From NCBI GenBank assembly GCA_023386635.1, contig JAEWJH010000019.1, positions 1 through 26,556 on the forward strand: a DNA stretch of 26,556 bases, written 5' to 3'. Source of the DNA: Pseudomonadota bacterium. GTDB lineage: Bacteria > Pseudomonadota > Alphaproteobacteria > Rhizobiales > Xanthobacteraceae. The notes below the pieces were generated by a model. That model was not told the DNA's origin, ran no database searches, and saw only the letters and a program-made list of their open reading frames with translations. Shown here one piece after another: positions 6,684 to 15,782 of the stretch. Within the stretch, counting starts at the first letter, position 1, and each line of letters opens with the position of its first letter. The position numbers were made by a program, and so were the translations under genes.

Positions 6684-6776
6684 CATCAGCAACGACAAGA
6701 GCTTAGGCGGGAAATGCTGCGCTTGCGAATGCAACGCGGCGAAACCGTCGAAAAGAAAATCCATGGAGGATGACCG

Positions 6777-7610
6777 GTGAAACTGAGAACAGCCGTTCTG
6801 GCAACGTGCCTTGCGCTGGCATGTCATGCCTTCACCCCCGGCTCGGCCGTCGCGCAGGATAGCGATACCGAAAAGGCGATCGAGAAATACCGGCAGATGA
6901 TGAAGGAAGACCCGTGGAGCAATCCGGGTCTTCTCGACGCCGACCGGGGCGAAGCGCTGTGGAAAACGCCGCGCGGCCCGAACAAGGTTTCGCTCGAGAC
7001 CTGCGATCTCGGCAAAGGCCCCGGCAAGGTCGACGGCGCCTTCGCAGAGCTGCCGCGCTTCTTCGCCGACGCCGGCAAGGTGATGGACCTCGAAACCCGC
7101 CTGCTCTGGTGCCAGGAGAAGATCCAGGGCTTCCAGCACGCCGATCTGATCAAGAACCCGCATCCGGGCGGCGGTCAGCCGGTGAAGGACACCGGCGCCA
7201 TCGCCACCTGGGTGGCGAACAAGTCGAGCGGCATGAAGTTCTCGGCCAAGCTCGACAAGCCGCAGGAAAAAGAAATGGTCGCGCTCGGCGAGGCGCTGTT
7301 CAACCGGCGCTCCGGTCCGTTCGACTTCGCCTGCACCACCTGCCACGCCGAAGCCGGCAAGCGCATCCGGTTGCAGCCGCTCGCGCATCTCGCCGCGCCC
7401 GCGGGCGCGAAAGCCGTCATGGGCGAATGGCCGGCCTATCGCGTCTCCACCACCAACGTGATGACGATGCAGCACCGGCTGGTCGACTGCTACTGGCAGA
7501 TGCGGTTGCCGGCGCCGGAAATGGGCTCTGAACTGACCGTCGCGCTGATTTCCTATCTGACCAAGAATGCCGAGGGTGGCGAGATCGCCGCACCCGGCCT
7601 GAAGCGTTGA
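6777..7610 (+). CDS. soxA: SoxA, c-type cytochrome of the SoxXA L-cysteine S-thiosulfotransferase
   Basis: SoxA, with SoxX, oxidatively couples thiosulfate to the SoxY cysteine. The 277-residue protein has a Sec signal cleaved near AVA-Q (27), one haem site CTTCH (186-190) and Cys238 (VDCYWQMR), the active-site cysteine that ligates haem and carries the persulfide. In place of the N-terminal haem of dihaem SoxA there are Cys76 and Cys112, so this is the monohaem type known from Starkeya. The start is a GTG at 6777 with GGAGG 7 bases before it; an ATG just upstream hits a stop after five codons. soxX follows 17 bases later. Confidence 0.95.
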   Translation: MKLRTAVLATCLALACHAFTPGSAVAQDSDTEKAIEKYRQMMKEDPWSNPGLLDADRGEALWKTPRGPNKVSLETCDLGKGPGKVDGAFAELPRFFADAGKVMDLETRLLWCQEKIQGFQHADLIKNPHPGGGQPVKDTGAIATWVANKSSGMKFSAKLDKPQEKEMVALGEALFNRRSGPFDFACTTCHAEAGKRIRLQPLAHLAAPAGAKAVMGEWPAYRVSTTNVMTMQHRLVDCYWQMRLPAPEMGSELTVALISYLTKNAEGGEIAAPGLKR

Positions 7611-7627
7611 GAGTGGGGGCAACAATC

Positions 7628-8281
7628 ATGAAAATCATCACCATCAGCGTCGCCGCCCTGCTCGCACTCGGGACCGGCTCCGCCCTCGCGCAACAGCAGA
7701 AGAAAGCCAAGGCCGAGAAGAAACCCACCGTTTCGGCCGCCAAGGTCGACGCCGTCATCAAGGCCGGCCTGCCCGCGTTCCCGGCACCGCCGGAAGAATG
7801 GCAACCGCGTCTGACGCCGGACGAAACCATGAAGGTCTGCGCCGCGACCCACAACAGCCCGCCGAAGGCGCAATTCCAGGCAATCGAAAAAGCCGAGAAG
7901 GCGAAGATCCAGTATCCGGCCGACAACAACTATATGGGCGACTGGAAAAAGGGCGAACGCATCGCCCAGTCCGGCTACGGCCTGCGCTTCACCGATTATC
8001 CGGCGCGCAATCCGAACGGCGGTAACTGCTACGGCTGCCATCAACTCAGCCAGGCGGAAATCAGCTACGGCACCATCGGCCCGAGCCTGCTCGGCTATGG
8101 CAAGCTGCGCGACTTCAAGGAGAGCGAGATCAAGGCCGCTTACGAGAAAATCTACGACTCGCACGCGACCTTCCCCTGCTCGCTGATGCCGCGCTTCGGC
8201 ACCAACAAGGTTCTGAGCATGGATCAGATCAAAGACCTGGTGGCGTTGCTGATGGCCAAGGACAGCCCCGTCAACAAGTAG
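7628..8281 (+). CDS. soxX: SoxX, c-type cytochrome subunit of SoxXA
   Basis: SoxX accepts the electrons from SoxA. The product is 217 residues with a Sec signal (cleaved near ALA-Q, 21), a lysine-rich linker (24-32), the haem motif CYGCH (134-138) and the methionine ligand in CSLMPRFG (Met187). Two further cysteines (71 and 184) could pair. The ATG at 7628 is chosen; the frame opens at a TTG at 7607 inside the end of soxA, which has no better support. The protein is longer than minimal SoxX because of an inserted 60-120 segment, as in other alphaproteobacteria. A strong terminator follows. Confidence 0.94.
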   Translation: MKIITISVAALLALGTGSALAQQQKKAKAEKKPTVSAAKVDAVIKAGLPAFPAPPEEWQPRLTPDETMKVCAATHNSPPKAQFQAIEKAEKAKIQYPADNNYMGDWKKGERIAQSGYGLRFTDYPARNPNGGNCYGCHQLSQAEISYGTIGPSLLGYGKLRDFKESEIKAAYEKIYDSHATFPCSLMPRFGTNKVLSMDQIKDLVALLMAKDSPVNK

Positions 8282-8300
8282 TCAGAACGTAAGAACAATT

Positions 8301-8334
8301 CGTCCGCTCCGGCCCCGCCGGAGCGGACGTTTTT
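8301..8334 (+). terminator. Rho-independent terminator of soxAX
   Basis: A perfect 12-bp stem (8301-8312 with 8318-8329) and a 5-base loop are followed directly by TTTTT. It lies 19 bases after the soxX stop and separates soxAX from the DsrE-family gene. Confidence 0.9.
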
Positions 8335-8438
8335 ATTGGCACCCGCTGGTCTTTGATAAAACTTTCTTCCGGGCTCCATCCTCAACCGGCGCGATCGGGT
8401 GTAAGATTGGCGCGCTCTGAACGAAGGACATCAGGACC

Positions 8439-8951
8439 ATGGACACCAGCCGGCGACATCTGCTCGGCGCACTCGCGATTTCCGGCACAGCCCTCGGCGC
8501 AACGCGGCTTGCCGCAGCGCCCGCCAGCCTTGAACTGCAATCGCTGAAGAAGGACACCGATATCGCCTGTCTCTACCACTGCGATTTCGGCGATCCGAAC
8601 CGCTTCTCGCAGATGCTCACCAACATGAACAACCATCTGTCGGTCTACGACTTCGACACGATGCGCGTGAAGCTGGTGATGGTGGTGCACGGCGCCGGCT
8701 TGAAATTCTTCCTCGCCGATCGCAGCGGTACGCCATGGGAGAAGGACACGATCGACGGCGATCTGTTCAAGCGCGTCGAAGGGCTCGCGAAATTCGGCGT
8801 CGAGGCCTATCTCTGCAAGATCACCTATCAGCGCAACAAGATCGATCTCGGCAAGACGCGCGATGCCTCGTTCCTGAAATTCGTGCCGTCCGGCGTCGCC
8901 ACCGTCGCCGAGTTGCAGGGCAAGGGCTACGCCTATCTCAAGACCGGTTGA
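8439..8951 (+). CDS. Tat-exported DsrE-family sulfur-relay protein
   Basis: The 170-residue product starts MDTSRRHLLGALAISG, a twin-arginine signal, and continues as a DsrE/DsrF-like fold (VKLVMVVHGAGLKFFL; LAKFGVEAYLCKITYQ). Cys126 in AYLCKIT sits where DsrE-type proteins carry their sulfur-accepting cysteine; Cys44 and Cys48 (IACLYHC) are extra. DsrE relatives pass sulfane sulfur between proteins, usually in the cytoplasm, so a periplasmic version beside sox suggests handling of SoxY-bound or free sulfane sulfur. It has its own transcript start, since a terminator precedes it. GAAGGACATCAGGACC precedes the ATG. The family is fairly sure; the exact role is inference. Confidence 0.75.
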   Translation: MDTSRRHLLGALAISGTALGATRLAAAPASLELQSLKKDTDIACLYHCDFGDPNRFSQMLTNMNNHLSVYDFDTMRVKLVMVVHGAGLKFFLADRSGTPWEKDTIDGDLFKRVEGLAKFGVEAYLCKITYQRNKIDLGKTRDASFLKFVPSGVATVAELQGKGYAYLKTG

Positions 8952-8990
8952 TTGATCATCGGATAGAAGGCTCACGCGGCAGAATTGTTT

Positions 8991-9080
8991 CCGTCATGGC
9001 CGGGCTTGGCCCGGCCATCCCGATCAGGGAAACACCGTGCCCACCTAAGCGAGATACCCGGCACAAGCCCGGGCATGACA
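8991..9080. repeat. Bipartite palindromic intergenic repeat, copy B
   Basis: It has the same organisation as 380-476: a GTCATGGCCGGGC hairpin, the conserved spacer CCCGATCAGG ... CACCTAAGCGAGAT, then a second hairpin ending GGGCATGAC. It lies between the convergent ends of the DsrE-family gene and soxW, a typical site for such elements. Confidence 0.75.
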
Positions 9081-9100
9081 GAAAGCAACAGTGTCGCCGC

Positions 9101-9688
9101 TCACGCGCCCGACTTCACGAAGTCGATAAAGCTTTTGTTCTCGTAAGCCTTCTCGCGCACATAGCGGAACATCGCGAGGAAGTCGTCGGGCCGGAAATAG
9201 CCGGGGATGCGCGCCACCTCGCGCTTCACCGGCGGCTTCTCTTTCAGGCCGTCGAGCGTGTCCGGGAAGAACTGGAAGGTCGGCGTGAAACGCACGCCGT
9301 ATTTGGCGGCAAGCTGCTTCTCCGACAACTCCTCGCCGTCGAAATCCGTCACCTTGCGCGAACCGATGATGTTGAGCTGCAGCATCTCGAAATTCGACTT
9401 CACATAGTCGGAAATCCGCGGCTGCGCGAAATTGACGAAATGCGTTTCCTTGCAATACGGGCAGCCGCGCAGCTCCCACATGATTGCGAAACGCTTGCCG
9501 GCCTTGCGCGCGCCCTCGAGATCGTCCGGCAGTTCGAGGAAGCTCTCGAGGAACCACGGCTCCTTGTAGAGCCCGTCGTCGGTGAGGATCGGGCCGTCGG
9601 CGGCATAAGCCGGCGTTTGCAGGAGCGCCGGGCCGGCAACAGCCAGCGCCGCGCCGCTTGCCAGAAACTGTCGCCGATCGATCAGCAT
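9101..9688 (-). CDS. soxW: SoxW, exported thioredoxin-like protein
   Basis: SoxW-type thioredoxins are periplasmic reductants that keep Sox components, probably SoxY, reduced. The 195-residue product has a Tat-like signal (IDRRQFLASGAA at 3-14) and a thioredoxin fold with active site CPYC (76-79) in ELRGCPYCKETH. RFTPTFQFF supplies the cis-proline. The start at 9688 is chosen over an ATG 75 bases upstream because it begins right before the twin arginines and has GAGGGCG nearby. It stands alone on the minus strand between two plus-strand genes. No soxV is in the window. Confidence 0.85.
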   Translation of the reverse strand: MLIDRRQFLASGAALAVAGPALLQTPAYAADGPILTDDGLYKEPWFLESFLELPDDLEGARKAGKRFAIMWELRGCPYCKETHFVNFAQPRISDYVKSNFEMLQLNIIGSRKVTDFDGEELSEKQLAAKYGVRFTPTFQFFPDTLDGLKEKPPVKREVARIPGYFRPDDFLAMFRYVREKAYENKSFIDFVKSGA

Positions 9689-9802
9689 AATCGCCCTCAA
9701 ATCCGGTGCCGGGACGGATCGCCGGCGCCTGTTCCGATACCCTTGCGGAACGCATCTATTCATATCAGAACGGCGGCGGTACTCACAGTCTGGTGAAAGT
9801 CC

Positions 9803-10531
9803 ATGCGACTTGCGGCGATCAGATCGGCGGTTCTGGCTTTGCTGTTGGCGGCGGCCGCTCCGGCCAGCCTGTCAGCCGCGTCGCTGGCGGATTTCAACAC
9901 GGCGGTCGAGAACGCGGCGGCGCATAATCGCGTCGCGCTCGGCTACCTGCGCACCGGCAACACCGATCTCGCGACGCTCGAACTCGAACGCCTGCGCGGC
10001 GCCTGGGCGACCGTGGTCGGCGCCTTCGGCAAGGATCGCCCGGATGCTTTCGCGGCCGAGCTTTACACCACGACGCTGACCGACATCAGCACGAAGCTGG
10101 TGACGGCCGACATGATGCTCTCATCCGGACGCACGGAGGCCGCCGAAACCGCGCTCGCCGGCGTGCGCGACGCGCTGTCGAACCTGCGGCGCAGGAGCGG
10201 TGTCACGGTGCTCGCCGATTGCGTGCTCGATGCCGCCAGCGCGATGGCCGCGCTCGGCGCGCTCGACCGTCAACCGCTTGCCTGGTCGCCCGCCCTCGCC
10301 GCCGACATGAACGGCAAGGCGCAGGTCTACCGCGCGGTCGTCCAGCGCTGCGACGGCATGGCCGCGCCGGACGTCAAAGCCAGCCCGGAATTCCGCCGGC
10401 TGGTCGATGGTATTTTCGCCAGCCTCGATCTGGTCGGCAAGGCGGTCGAGACCAGGGACGCCGACCTGTTTCATCGAATCGTGATCGAGTTGCGCTCCTA
10501 CGACAACCTGCTCGCCTTCCGTTTCGGCTGA
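9803..10531 (+). CDS. Unknown exported helical protein of the sox locus
   Basis: I do not recognise this family. The 242-residue product has a Sec signal (hydrophobic 8-24, cleavage near LSA-A) and is otherwise almost entirely predicted helix, rich in alanine and leucine. It contains repeated amphipathic segments such as GNTDLATLELERLRGAWA and SGRTEAAETALAGVRDALSNLRR, which look like helical hairpins. There are two cysteines (LADCVLDA and QRCDGMA) and no CxxCH, so it is not a c-type cytochrome by sequence. It is followed 47 bases later by soxS and then soxR, so it probably belongs to the same operon and acts in periplasmic sulfur metabolism. Confidence 0.8.
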   Translation: MRLAAIRSAVLALLLAAAAPASLSAASLADFNTAVENAAAHNRVALGYLRTGNTDLATLELERLRGAWATVVGAFGKDRPDAFAAELYTTTLTDISTKLVTADMMLSSGRTEAAETALAGVRDALSNLRRRSGVTVLADCVLDAASAMAALGALDRQPLAWSPALAADMNGKAQVYRAVVQRCDGMAAPDVKASPEFRRLVDGIFASLDLVGKAVETRDADLFHRIVIELRSYDNLLAFRFG

Positions 10532-10578
10532 GAAGCGCCTAACTAGCCGCAGCCGGGGCTTTGCCCGGAAAGGTTGCC

Positions 10579-10998
10579 ATGGTCTCGCTCCGCCCTTTTC
10601 TCGCCGCCGCTCTGATCGGCCTCGTGTTCGCTGCAACTCCCGCGCGCGCGGCGGAACTGATCATGTTCGAGCGCGCCGCCTGCCCGTGGTGCGAGGCGTT
10701 CGACCGCGAGATCGCGCCGATCTATCCGAAGACCGCATCGGGCAAACGCGCGCCGCTGCGCCGGGTCGATATCTACGGCAAGCTGCCCGCGGACCTGGCG
10801 TTCGTGCAGGTGGAGCGGATCACGCCGGTGTTCGTTCTGGTCGATAACGGGCGCGAACTCGGCCGGATCAGAGGCTACCCCGGCGAGGACCATTTCTGGG
10901 GCCTGTTCGACGCCATGGTGGAACGCACCCTCGGGAAGCCGCCGGCAGACGGGCCAGCGGCCCGGGAGCCGGAAAAACCGTTGCGCCCCAAAAGCTGA
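10579..10998 (+). CDS. soxS: SoxS, exported thioredoxin-like protein
   Basis: SoxS is a periplasmic thiol reductase; in Paracoccus it reactivates the SoxYZ carrier. The product is 139 residues with a Sec signal (cleavage near ARA-A, 24) and the active site CPWC (35-38) in ERAACPWCEAFDREI. The cis-proline is in ITPVFVLV, and GRIRGYPGEDHFW is typical of the family. The C-terminus is a proline-rich tail. The ATG at 10579 has GGAAAGG upstream; a TTG at 10561 is less likely. It lies between the unknown exported protein and soxR, an order like the regulatory end of other sox clusters. Confidence 0.85.
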   Translation: MVSLRPFLAAALIGLVFAATPARAAELIMFERAACPWCEAFDREIAPIYPKTASGKRAPLRRVDIYGKLPADLAFVQVERITPVFVLVDNGRELGRIRGYPGEDHFWGLFDAMVERTLGKPPADGPAAREPEKPLRPKS

Positions 10999-11049
10999 TA
11001 AGGTCTAGTCGGCGCGCGGCCACGCCCTGCAGCGCGCCGCAGCAGCACC

Positions 11050-11403
11050 ATGCCGATGGATCTCGCAACGCAATTGGCCGACCCCCAAGACGACGCCGGC
11101 CCGATGATGGAGAAGGCCCGGCGCGCGGCCGATTTTCTCAAAGCGCTGTCGCATGAAAGCCGGCTGATGATCCTGTGCATCCTCGCCGAGGGCGAGAAGT
11201 CCGTCACCGAGCTCGAACACATGCTGGCGCTGCGCCAGCCGACGGTGTCGCAGCAACTCGCGCGACTGCGCAGCGAAGGTCTTGTCTCGACCCGCCGCGA
11301 CGGCAAGACGATCTATTACAGCCTCGCCAGCGAGGAAGCGCGCGTGATCGTCGGCGCCGTCTATCAGGTGTTCTGCGGCAAGAAAGCGGACCAGAAAGAG
11401 TGA
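11050..11403 (+). CDS. soxR: SoxR, ArsR-family repressor with persulfide-sensor cysteines
   Basis: The 117-residue winged-helix protein matches ArsR/SmtB repressors (LSHESRLMILCILAEGEKSV; recognition helix near RQPTVSQQLARLRSEGL; wing TRRDGKTIYYSL). Cys43 and Cys109 sit at the positions of the two conserved cysteines in BigR, SoxR and SqrR. In those proteins persulfide produces a disulfide or polysulfide bridge and releases DNA. It most likely represses the sox operons and is induced by thiosulfate or sulfane sulfur. It follows soxS by 51 bases and ends 4 bases from the end of convergent recJ. A paralogue lies at 20936. Confidence 0.88.
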   Translation: MPMDLATQLADPQDDAGPMMEKARRAADFLKALSHESRLMILCILAEGEKSVTELEHMLALRQPTVSQQLARLRSEGLVSTRRDGKTIYYSLASEEARVIVGAVYQVFCGKKADQKE

Positions 11404-11407
11404 CGGC

Positions 11408-13234
<1,827 letters not shown>

Positions 13235-13312
13235 GACACGCTCAGATAGTGCCACGAGTCGCCGTCCGAAAGGGACAGCGCCGCATCGCGCGAATCCGCG
13301 CGCCCGGATCGC

Positions 13313-14308
13313 TCAATCGAGATGGAATTTGTCGAGCTGGCGATGCTCGGCCTTGATCCAGCGCACCGTGCCGGTGACGGAGCGCATCACCACCGTCTCG
13401 GTTTCGATGATGTTCTTGCCGAACTTCACGCCGGTGAGCATCGCGCCGGTGGTGACGCCGGTGGCGGCGAACAGGCAATCGCCCTTCACCATGTCCTCGA
13501 TCTCATAAACCTTCTTCGGATCCTTGATGCCCATCTTCAGCGTGCGCTCGCGCAGCGCCTCGCTGTCGATGACCAGACGGCACTGCATCTGCCCGCCGAT
13601 GCAGCGCAGCGCAGCGGCCGCGAGCACGCCTTCCGGCGCGCCGCCGGAGCCGAGATAGATGTCGATGCCGGTCTTCGGCTCGGCGCAATGGATCACGCCG
13701 GCGACGTCGCCGTCCGAAATCAGACTGACGGCGGCGCCGGTCTTGCGCACCGCCTCGATGATCTTGGCGTGGCGCGGCCGGTCGAGCAGGATCGCGGTGA
13801 TCTCCGACGGCTTCACGCCCTTGGCCTTGGCGAGCGAGATGATGTTCTCGTCCGCCGGCGCATCGAGGTCGATGGTGCCTTTCGGATAGCCCGGACCGAT
13901 GGCGATCTTGTCCATGTAGCAGTCAGGCGCGTGCAGCAGCGTGCCCGCTTCCGCCATGGCGAGCGTCGCGATCGCGCCCGGCATGTTCTTGGCGCATAGC
14001 GTCGTGCCTTCCAGCGGATCGACGGCGATATCGACCTTGGGGCCGTTCTTGTTGCCGACCTGCTCGCCGATGAACAGCATCGGCGCCTCGTCCATCTCGC
14101 CCTCGCCGATCACGACCGTTCCGTCGATCGGCAGCTTGTTCAATTCGCGGCGCATCGCATCGACGGCCGCCTGATCGGAGGCCTTGTCCTTGCCGTGGCC
14201 ACGCAAACGGGCGGCCGACACGGCCGCGCGCTCGGTGACGCGTACGATCTCCAGCGAGAGAATACGCTCCAGCGCCTGACCCGGCTGAATGGTGATCGTC
14301 GACGACAT
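13313..14308 (-). CDS. glpX: Class II fructose-1,6-bisphosphatase
   Basis: This enzyme hydrolyses fructose 1,6-bisphosphate in gluconeogenesis and, in autotrophs, in the Calvin cycle. The 331-residue protein carries the GlpX signatures GEGEMDEAP (68-76) and DPLEGTT (97-103), plus YLGSGGAPEGVLAAAALRC and ATGVTTGAML. The length is typical. It lies between hom and recJ, an order often seen in Rhizobiales, so the linkage to sox is probably positional only. Confidence 0.95.
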   Translation of the reverse strand: MSSTITIQPGQALERILSLEIVRVTERAAVSAARLRGHGKDKASDQAAVDAMRRELNKLPIDGTVVIGEGEMDEAPMLFIGEQVGNKNGPKVDIAVDPLEGTTLCAKNMPGAIATLAMAEAGTLLHAPDCYMDKIAIGPGYPKGTIDLDAPADENIISLAKAKGVKPSEITAILLDRPRHAKIIEAVRKTGAAVSLISDGDVAGVIHCAEPKTGIDIYLGSGGAPEGVLAAAALRCIGGQMQCRLVIDSEALRERTLKMGIKDPKKVYEIEDMVKGDCLFAATGVTTGAMLTGVKFGKNIIETETVVMRSVTGTVRWIKAEHRQLDKFHLD

Positions 14309-14381
14309 CGATATTCTCCCTACGCCTGTAACCGGCCGGCCCGGCTCCCGGACGGCACCCCTCTCGCTTCGGACGTCAAAC

Positions 14382-15695
14382 TCAGTTCTTTTCTATGCGG
14401 ATGACCTGCGGCTTGCCAGAGATCACCCGGTCGCGGCCCACAGCCACCAGCGCCTTGCGGACCGCATCCTCGGTGGTTGCATATGTCATGAGGATGACAG
14501 GGACCGCGCCCTTGCCGGAGCCCGCCGGCGGCTCCCCGTTGAGGTGGCGCTGCACAATGGATTCCAGCGAAATCTTCTGCTGCGCCAGCCGGCTGGCGAT
14601 GGCCGCGGCGGTGCCCGGCAGATCGCGCGCCAGGAGCCGGATGTAATAGCCGCCCTCGTGGCGCTCCATCGGCGCCTTGTGGCTGACCGCAAGCCCGGCC
14701 ACCGGCCGCCCGAACGGCGGGATGCGCAGGCCACGTGCCACGTCGGCGATGTCGGCAACCACCGCCGAGGCGGTCGCGAGACCGCCCGCGCCGGGGCCGA
14801 CCAGCGTGATCGGGTCGATGCCGTCGGCGTCGATGGTCAGCGCATTGGTCACGCCCATCACCGCGGCGATCGGCGAATCCTTGCGCACCATGGTCGGGTG
14901 CACGCGTTGCTCGATGCCCTTCGCCGTGCGCGCGGCAACACCCAGCAATTTGATGCGGTAGCCGAGTTCGTCAGCCGCCGCGAGATCCTGCGGCGTGATC
15001 GAGGTGATGCCCTCGACCGAGACCGCGCTCTGATTGACCTGCGTGCCGAAGGCGAGGCTCGCAAGGATCGACAGTTTCTGCGCGGTGTCGTGACCTTCGA
15101 TGTCGAAGCCCGGATCCGCCTCTGCATAGCCGAGACGCTGCGCTTCCTTCAGGCATTCGTCGAACGACAGCTTCTCGCGCTCCATGCGCGTGAGCATATA
15201 ATTGCAGGTGCCGTTGAGGATGCCGTAGACGCGGTTGATGCGATTGCCGGCGAGCCCTTCCCGCAGCGTCTTGATCGCCGGGACCGCGGCGCAGACGGCT
15301 GCTTCAAAATTCAGCGCGACCTTCTGCTTCTCCGCCATGCGCGCGAGCGCGACGCCGTGCTTCGCCAAGAGCGCCTTGTTGGCAGTGACCACCGCCTTGC
15401 CCGATGCGAGCGCGGCTTCGACCGCGCTCTTCGCCGGCTCGCCCGAGCCGCCCATCAGTTCGACGAACAGGTCGATCGACGGATCGATCGCGAGCTTGAG
15501 CGGATCGGAGAACCAGCGCAGGCCGCGCAGATCAATGCCGCGCTTCTTGGTCTTGGAGCGGGCGCAGACGGCGACGATTTCGATCGGCCGGCCGCAGCGC
15601 GCGGCCAGCATCGCCTTCTGCTCGCGCACGGTGGCAACGACTGCCGAGCCGACTGTGCCGAGCCCGGCGACACCGACCTTCAGGGGTGCAACCAT
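14382..15695 (-). CDS. hom: Homoserine dehydrogenase
   Basis: Hom reduces aspartate semialdehyde to homoserine on the path to threonine and methionine. The 437 residues comprise a nucleotide-binding domain (GLGTVG, 11-16), a catalytic domain (VTANKALLA; NGTCNYMLTRM; GYAEADPGFDIEGHDTAQKL) and a C-terminal ACT domain (YYIRLLARDLPGTAAAIAS) for threonine feedback. The ATG at 15695 is used because it begins directly before the Rossmann strand; the upstream extension runs into duplicated hairpins. Its ribosome site is weak. The aminotransferase lies upstream on the same strand and glpX downstream. Confidence 0.95.
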   Translation of the reverse strand: MVAPLKVGVAGLGTVGSAVVATVREQKAMLAARCGRPIEIVAVCARSKTKKRGIDLRGLRWFSDPLKLAIDPSIDLFVELMGGSGEPAKSAVEAALASGKAVVTANKALLAKHGVALARMAEKQKVALNFEAAVCAAVPAIKTLREGLAGNRINRVYGILNGTCNYMLTRMEREKLSFDECLKEAQRLGYAEADPGFDIEGHDTAQKLSILASLAFGTQVNQSAVSVEGITSITPQDLAAADELGYRIKLLGVAARTAKGIEQRVHPTMVRKDSPIAAVMGVTNALTIDADGIDPITLVGPGAGGLATASAVVADIADVARGLRIPPFGRPVAGLAVSHKAPMERHEGGYYIRLLARDLPGTAAAIASRLAQQKISLESIVQRHLNGEPPAGSGKGAVPVILMTYATTEDAVRKALVAVGRDRVISGKPQVIRIEKN

Positions 15696-15717
15696 TGAAA
15701 AACGATCCGGATATCGA

Positions 15718-15782
15718 GAGAAACGACACGCCATAACGGCGCGTCGCAATTGGAGAAACGACGCGCCTAACGGCGCGTCGCC
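15718..15782. repeat. Tandem duplicate of a 30-base hairpin between the aminotransferase gene and hom
   Basis: Copies at 15718-15747 and 15753-15782 differ by one substitution and one single-base gap (period 35). Each contains CGACRCGCC pairing with GGCGCGTCG across a 4-5 base loop. The stop codon of the aminotransferase gene (15767-15769) lies in the second copy. Confidence 0.7.

Noticed and set aside
15753..15782. CRISPR-like direct repeats near hom
   Set aside because: Only two copies with a 5-base gap and no spacers. It is a tandem hairpin duplication.
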